Source of the DNA: Clostridia bacterium
Lineage (GTDB): Bacteria; Bacillota; Clostridia; Oscillospirales; Feifaniaceae
Length of the DNA stretch: 34,258 nt
Assembly (NCBI GenBank): GCA_017427525.1
Contig: JAFRSP010000032.1
Location: 1 to 34,258, forward strand
Direction: 5' to 3'
Positions 32,833-34,258 of this stretch are shown here, piece after piece; the first letter of the stretch is position 1; every line of letters starts with the position of its first letter. The position numbers and the translations under genes are program-made. The notes under the pieces were generated by a model. That model did no database searches and was not told the DNA's origin. It saw only the letters and a list, made by a program, of their open reading frames with translations.

Positions 32833-34258
32833 ATGAACAGCTTTCACAACACCCCACAGCAATCTCAGGACAACTACGAAGCCATCAAGCTTTACGGCAC
32901 CGACCTGGTCGACCGTGCGCGCCAGGGCAATCCCGACCCCATTATCGGGCGGGATGAAGAAATCCGCAACGTGATCCGGATCCTCTCGCGCAAAACCAAA
33001 AACAATCCCGTTTTGATCGGAGAACCCGGCGTGGGCAAAACTGCCATTGCCGAGGGCCTGGCACAGCGCATTGTGCGCGGCGACGTCCCCGAGAGCCTGC
33101 GCAGCAAGACCATCTTCTCCCTCGATATGGGCGCGCTGATTGCCGGCGCAAAGTACCGCGGTGAATTTGAAGAGCGTCTCAAGAGCGTTTTGGAGGAGAT
33201 CAAAAAAAGCGAGGGGCGTATCATCCTCTTCATCGACGAGCTGCACACCATCGTGGGGGCCGGCGCGGCAGACGGCGCCATCGACGCGGGCAACCTGCTC
33301 AAACCCATGCTGGCCCGCGGGGAGCTCCACTGCATCGGCGCCACCACCCTCAACGAATACCGCAAGTATATCGAAAAAGACGCCGCCCTCGAGCGCCGCT
33401 TCCAGCCCGTGCTGGTCGATCAGCCCTCTACGGAAGACACCATCGGCATCCTGCGAGGCCTGAAGGAGCGCTACGAAGTGTTCCACGGCGTCAAAATTCA
33501 GGACAGCGCTCTGGTGGCGGCCGCCGTGCTCTCGAACCGCTACATCGCCGACCGCTTCCTGCCCGACAAGGCCATCGACCTGGTCGACGAGGCCTGCGCC
33601 CTCATCCGCACCGAGATGGACTCCATGCCGACCGAGCTCGATGTGATCTCCCGCCGCATCATCCAGCACGAGATCGAAGAGGCCGCGCTGAAAAAGGAAA
33701 CCGACCCGCTCTCGAAGGAGCGTCTGGCCGCCCTGCAAAGCGAGCTGGCGGATCAGCGCGCTGAATTCGAGCGTCTGCGCGCCCAATGGGAGAAGGAAAA
33801 GGCCTCCATCGAGCGGGTGCAGAAGCTGCGCGAGGAGATCGAGCGCGTTACGGCCGAGGTGGAGCGCGCCCAGCGCGACTACGACCTCAACCGCGCCGCC
33901 GAGCTCAAATACGGTCGCCTGCCCCAGCTGCAAAAGGAGCTGGAGCAGCTGGAACAGAGCGAGGGCGTGGCCGACAATACCCTGCTGCGCGACTCGGTCA
34001 CCGAAGAGGAGATCGCCCGCATCGTCGAGCGCTGGACCGGAATCCCCGTGGCCCGTCTCATGGAGGGAGAGCGCGACAAGCTTCTGGCCCTCTCCGACAC
34101 GCTGCACCGCCGCGTTGTGGGGCAAAATGAAGCAGTCGACCGGGTCAGCGACGCCATCCTGCGTTCGCGCGCCGGTATCCGCGACCCCAGCCGTCCCATC
34201 GGTTCCTTCCTGTTCTTGGGGCTTTTTTCCCTACTTCGCCGTGTTTCTCTTCGCCGCC
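32833..34258 (+). CDS. clpB: ATP-dependent chaperone ClpB lacking the N-terminal domain (partial at right edge)
   Basis: 475 codons are visible, with no stop before the window edge. Disaggregase of the Hsp100 family. The reading starts at ATG 32833 behind AAAAGGAGG. Walker A of NBD1 (GEPGVGKTA) is already at residues 63-70, whereas full-length ClpB has it near residue 200. The roughly 140-residue N domain is therefore absent. Walker B ([11 protein letters not shown]), [15 protein letters not shown] and the ALERRF arginine finger follow. Then comes the coiled middle domain, then [20 protein letters not shown] and the start of NBD2 ([10 protein letters not shown]). After that glycine (residue 463), the expected PTGVGKTE is missing and unrelated sequence runs to the edge. 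Control by CIRCE/HrcA is expected. Confidence 0.9.
   Translation, partial: MNSFHNTPQQSQDNYEAIKLYGTDLVDRARQGNPDPIIGRDEEIRNVIRILSRKTKNNPVLIGEPGVGKTAIAEGLAQRIVRGDVPESLRSKTIFSLDMGALIAGAKYRGEFEERLKSVLEEIKKSEGRIILFIDELHTIVGAGAADGAIDAGNLLKPMLARGELHCIGATTLNEYRKYIEKDAALERRFQPVLVDQPSTEDTIGILRGLKERYEVFHGVKIQDSALVAAAVLSNRYIADRFLPDKAIDLVDEACALIRTEMDSMPTELDVISRRIIQHEIEEAALKKETDPLSKERLAALQSELADQRAEFERLRAQWEKEKASIERVQKLREEIERVTAEVERAQRDYDLNRAAELKYGRLPQLQKELEQLEQSEGVADNTLLRDSVTEEEIARIVERWTGIPVARLMEGERDKLLALSDTLHRRVVGQNEAVDRVSDAILRSRAGIRDPSRPIGSFLFLGLFSLLRRVSLRR

Overview
The window looks like chromosome of an anaerobic, GC-rich member of the Clostridia, most likely Oscillospirales/Ruminococcaceae-like. The evidence is a four-subunit ferredoxin-dependent 2-oxoacid oxidoreductase, a tiny 2[4Fe-4S] ferredoxin, strong AGGAGG ribosome binding sites on almost every gene, sigma-A type promoters, a CIRCE/HrcA-controlled clpB, and the DUF1934-argS pair typical of Firmicutes. 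Most genes are GC-rich; intergenic regions are AT-rich. No phage, IS element, CRISPR array or rRNA/tRNA gene was seen.

Layout. 1-2866 (minus): 2-oxoacid:ferredoxin oxidoreductase operon (ferredoxin-like, alpha, beta and gamma subunits), ending in a strong terminator at the left edge. 2867-3668: AT-rich divergent intergenic region. 3669-6698 (plus): EamA transporter, flavin reductase, PhzF-family protein and ECF S component. 6863-10120 (minus): an ABC uptake operon of the TrpXYZ-like type (lipoprotein, permease, ATPase). It is preceded by a strong promoter, a 65-codon ORF with a Phe/Tyr-rich core and a Rho-independent terminator, which together look like a ribosome-mediated attenuator. 10301-15783 (minus): a second ABC operon with a DUF3798 lipoprotein, a double-NBD RbsA-like ATPase and two permeases. 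Both ABC operons carry a GC-rich stem-loop directly after the lipoprotein gene.

16091-17451 (plus): proC, a pair of 16-bp repeats, and a 76-aa orphan. 17666-18139 (minus): rnhA. 18406-30235 (plus) is mostly housekeeping: a secreted degenerate NodB-like protein, murI, DUF1934, argS, an S41 peptidase, a ferredoxin, rsmI, uppP, ftsK and a TVP38 membrane protein. 30463-32553 (minus): a 31-codon ORF, a membrane-anchored probable helical-repeat protein, and an exported permuted NlpC/P60-like protein split by an in-frame TGA. 32651 to the right edge: CIRCE and a clpB that lacks the N-terminal domain and stops matching the family about 37 bases before the edge.

The strongest candidate for an undescribed system is the aromatic-residue-rich leader and attenuator in front of the first ABC operon. 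Next are the DUF3798 ABC system, the secreted pseudo-deacetylase, and the interrupted cysteine-peptidase-like gene with its neighbours. All calls rest on reading the sequence and family knowledge; no searches were run.
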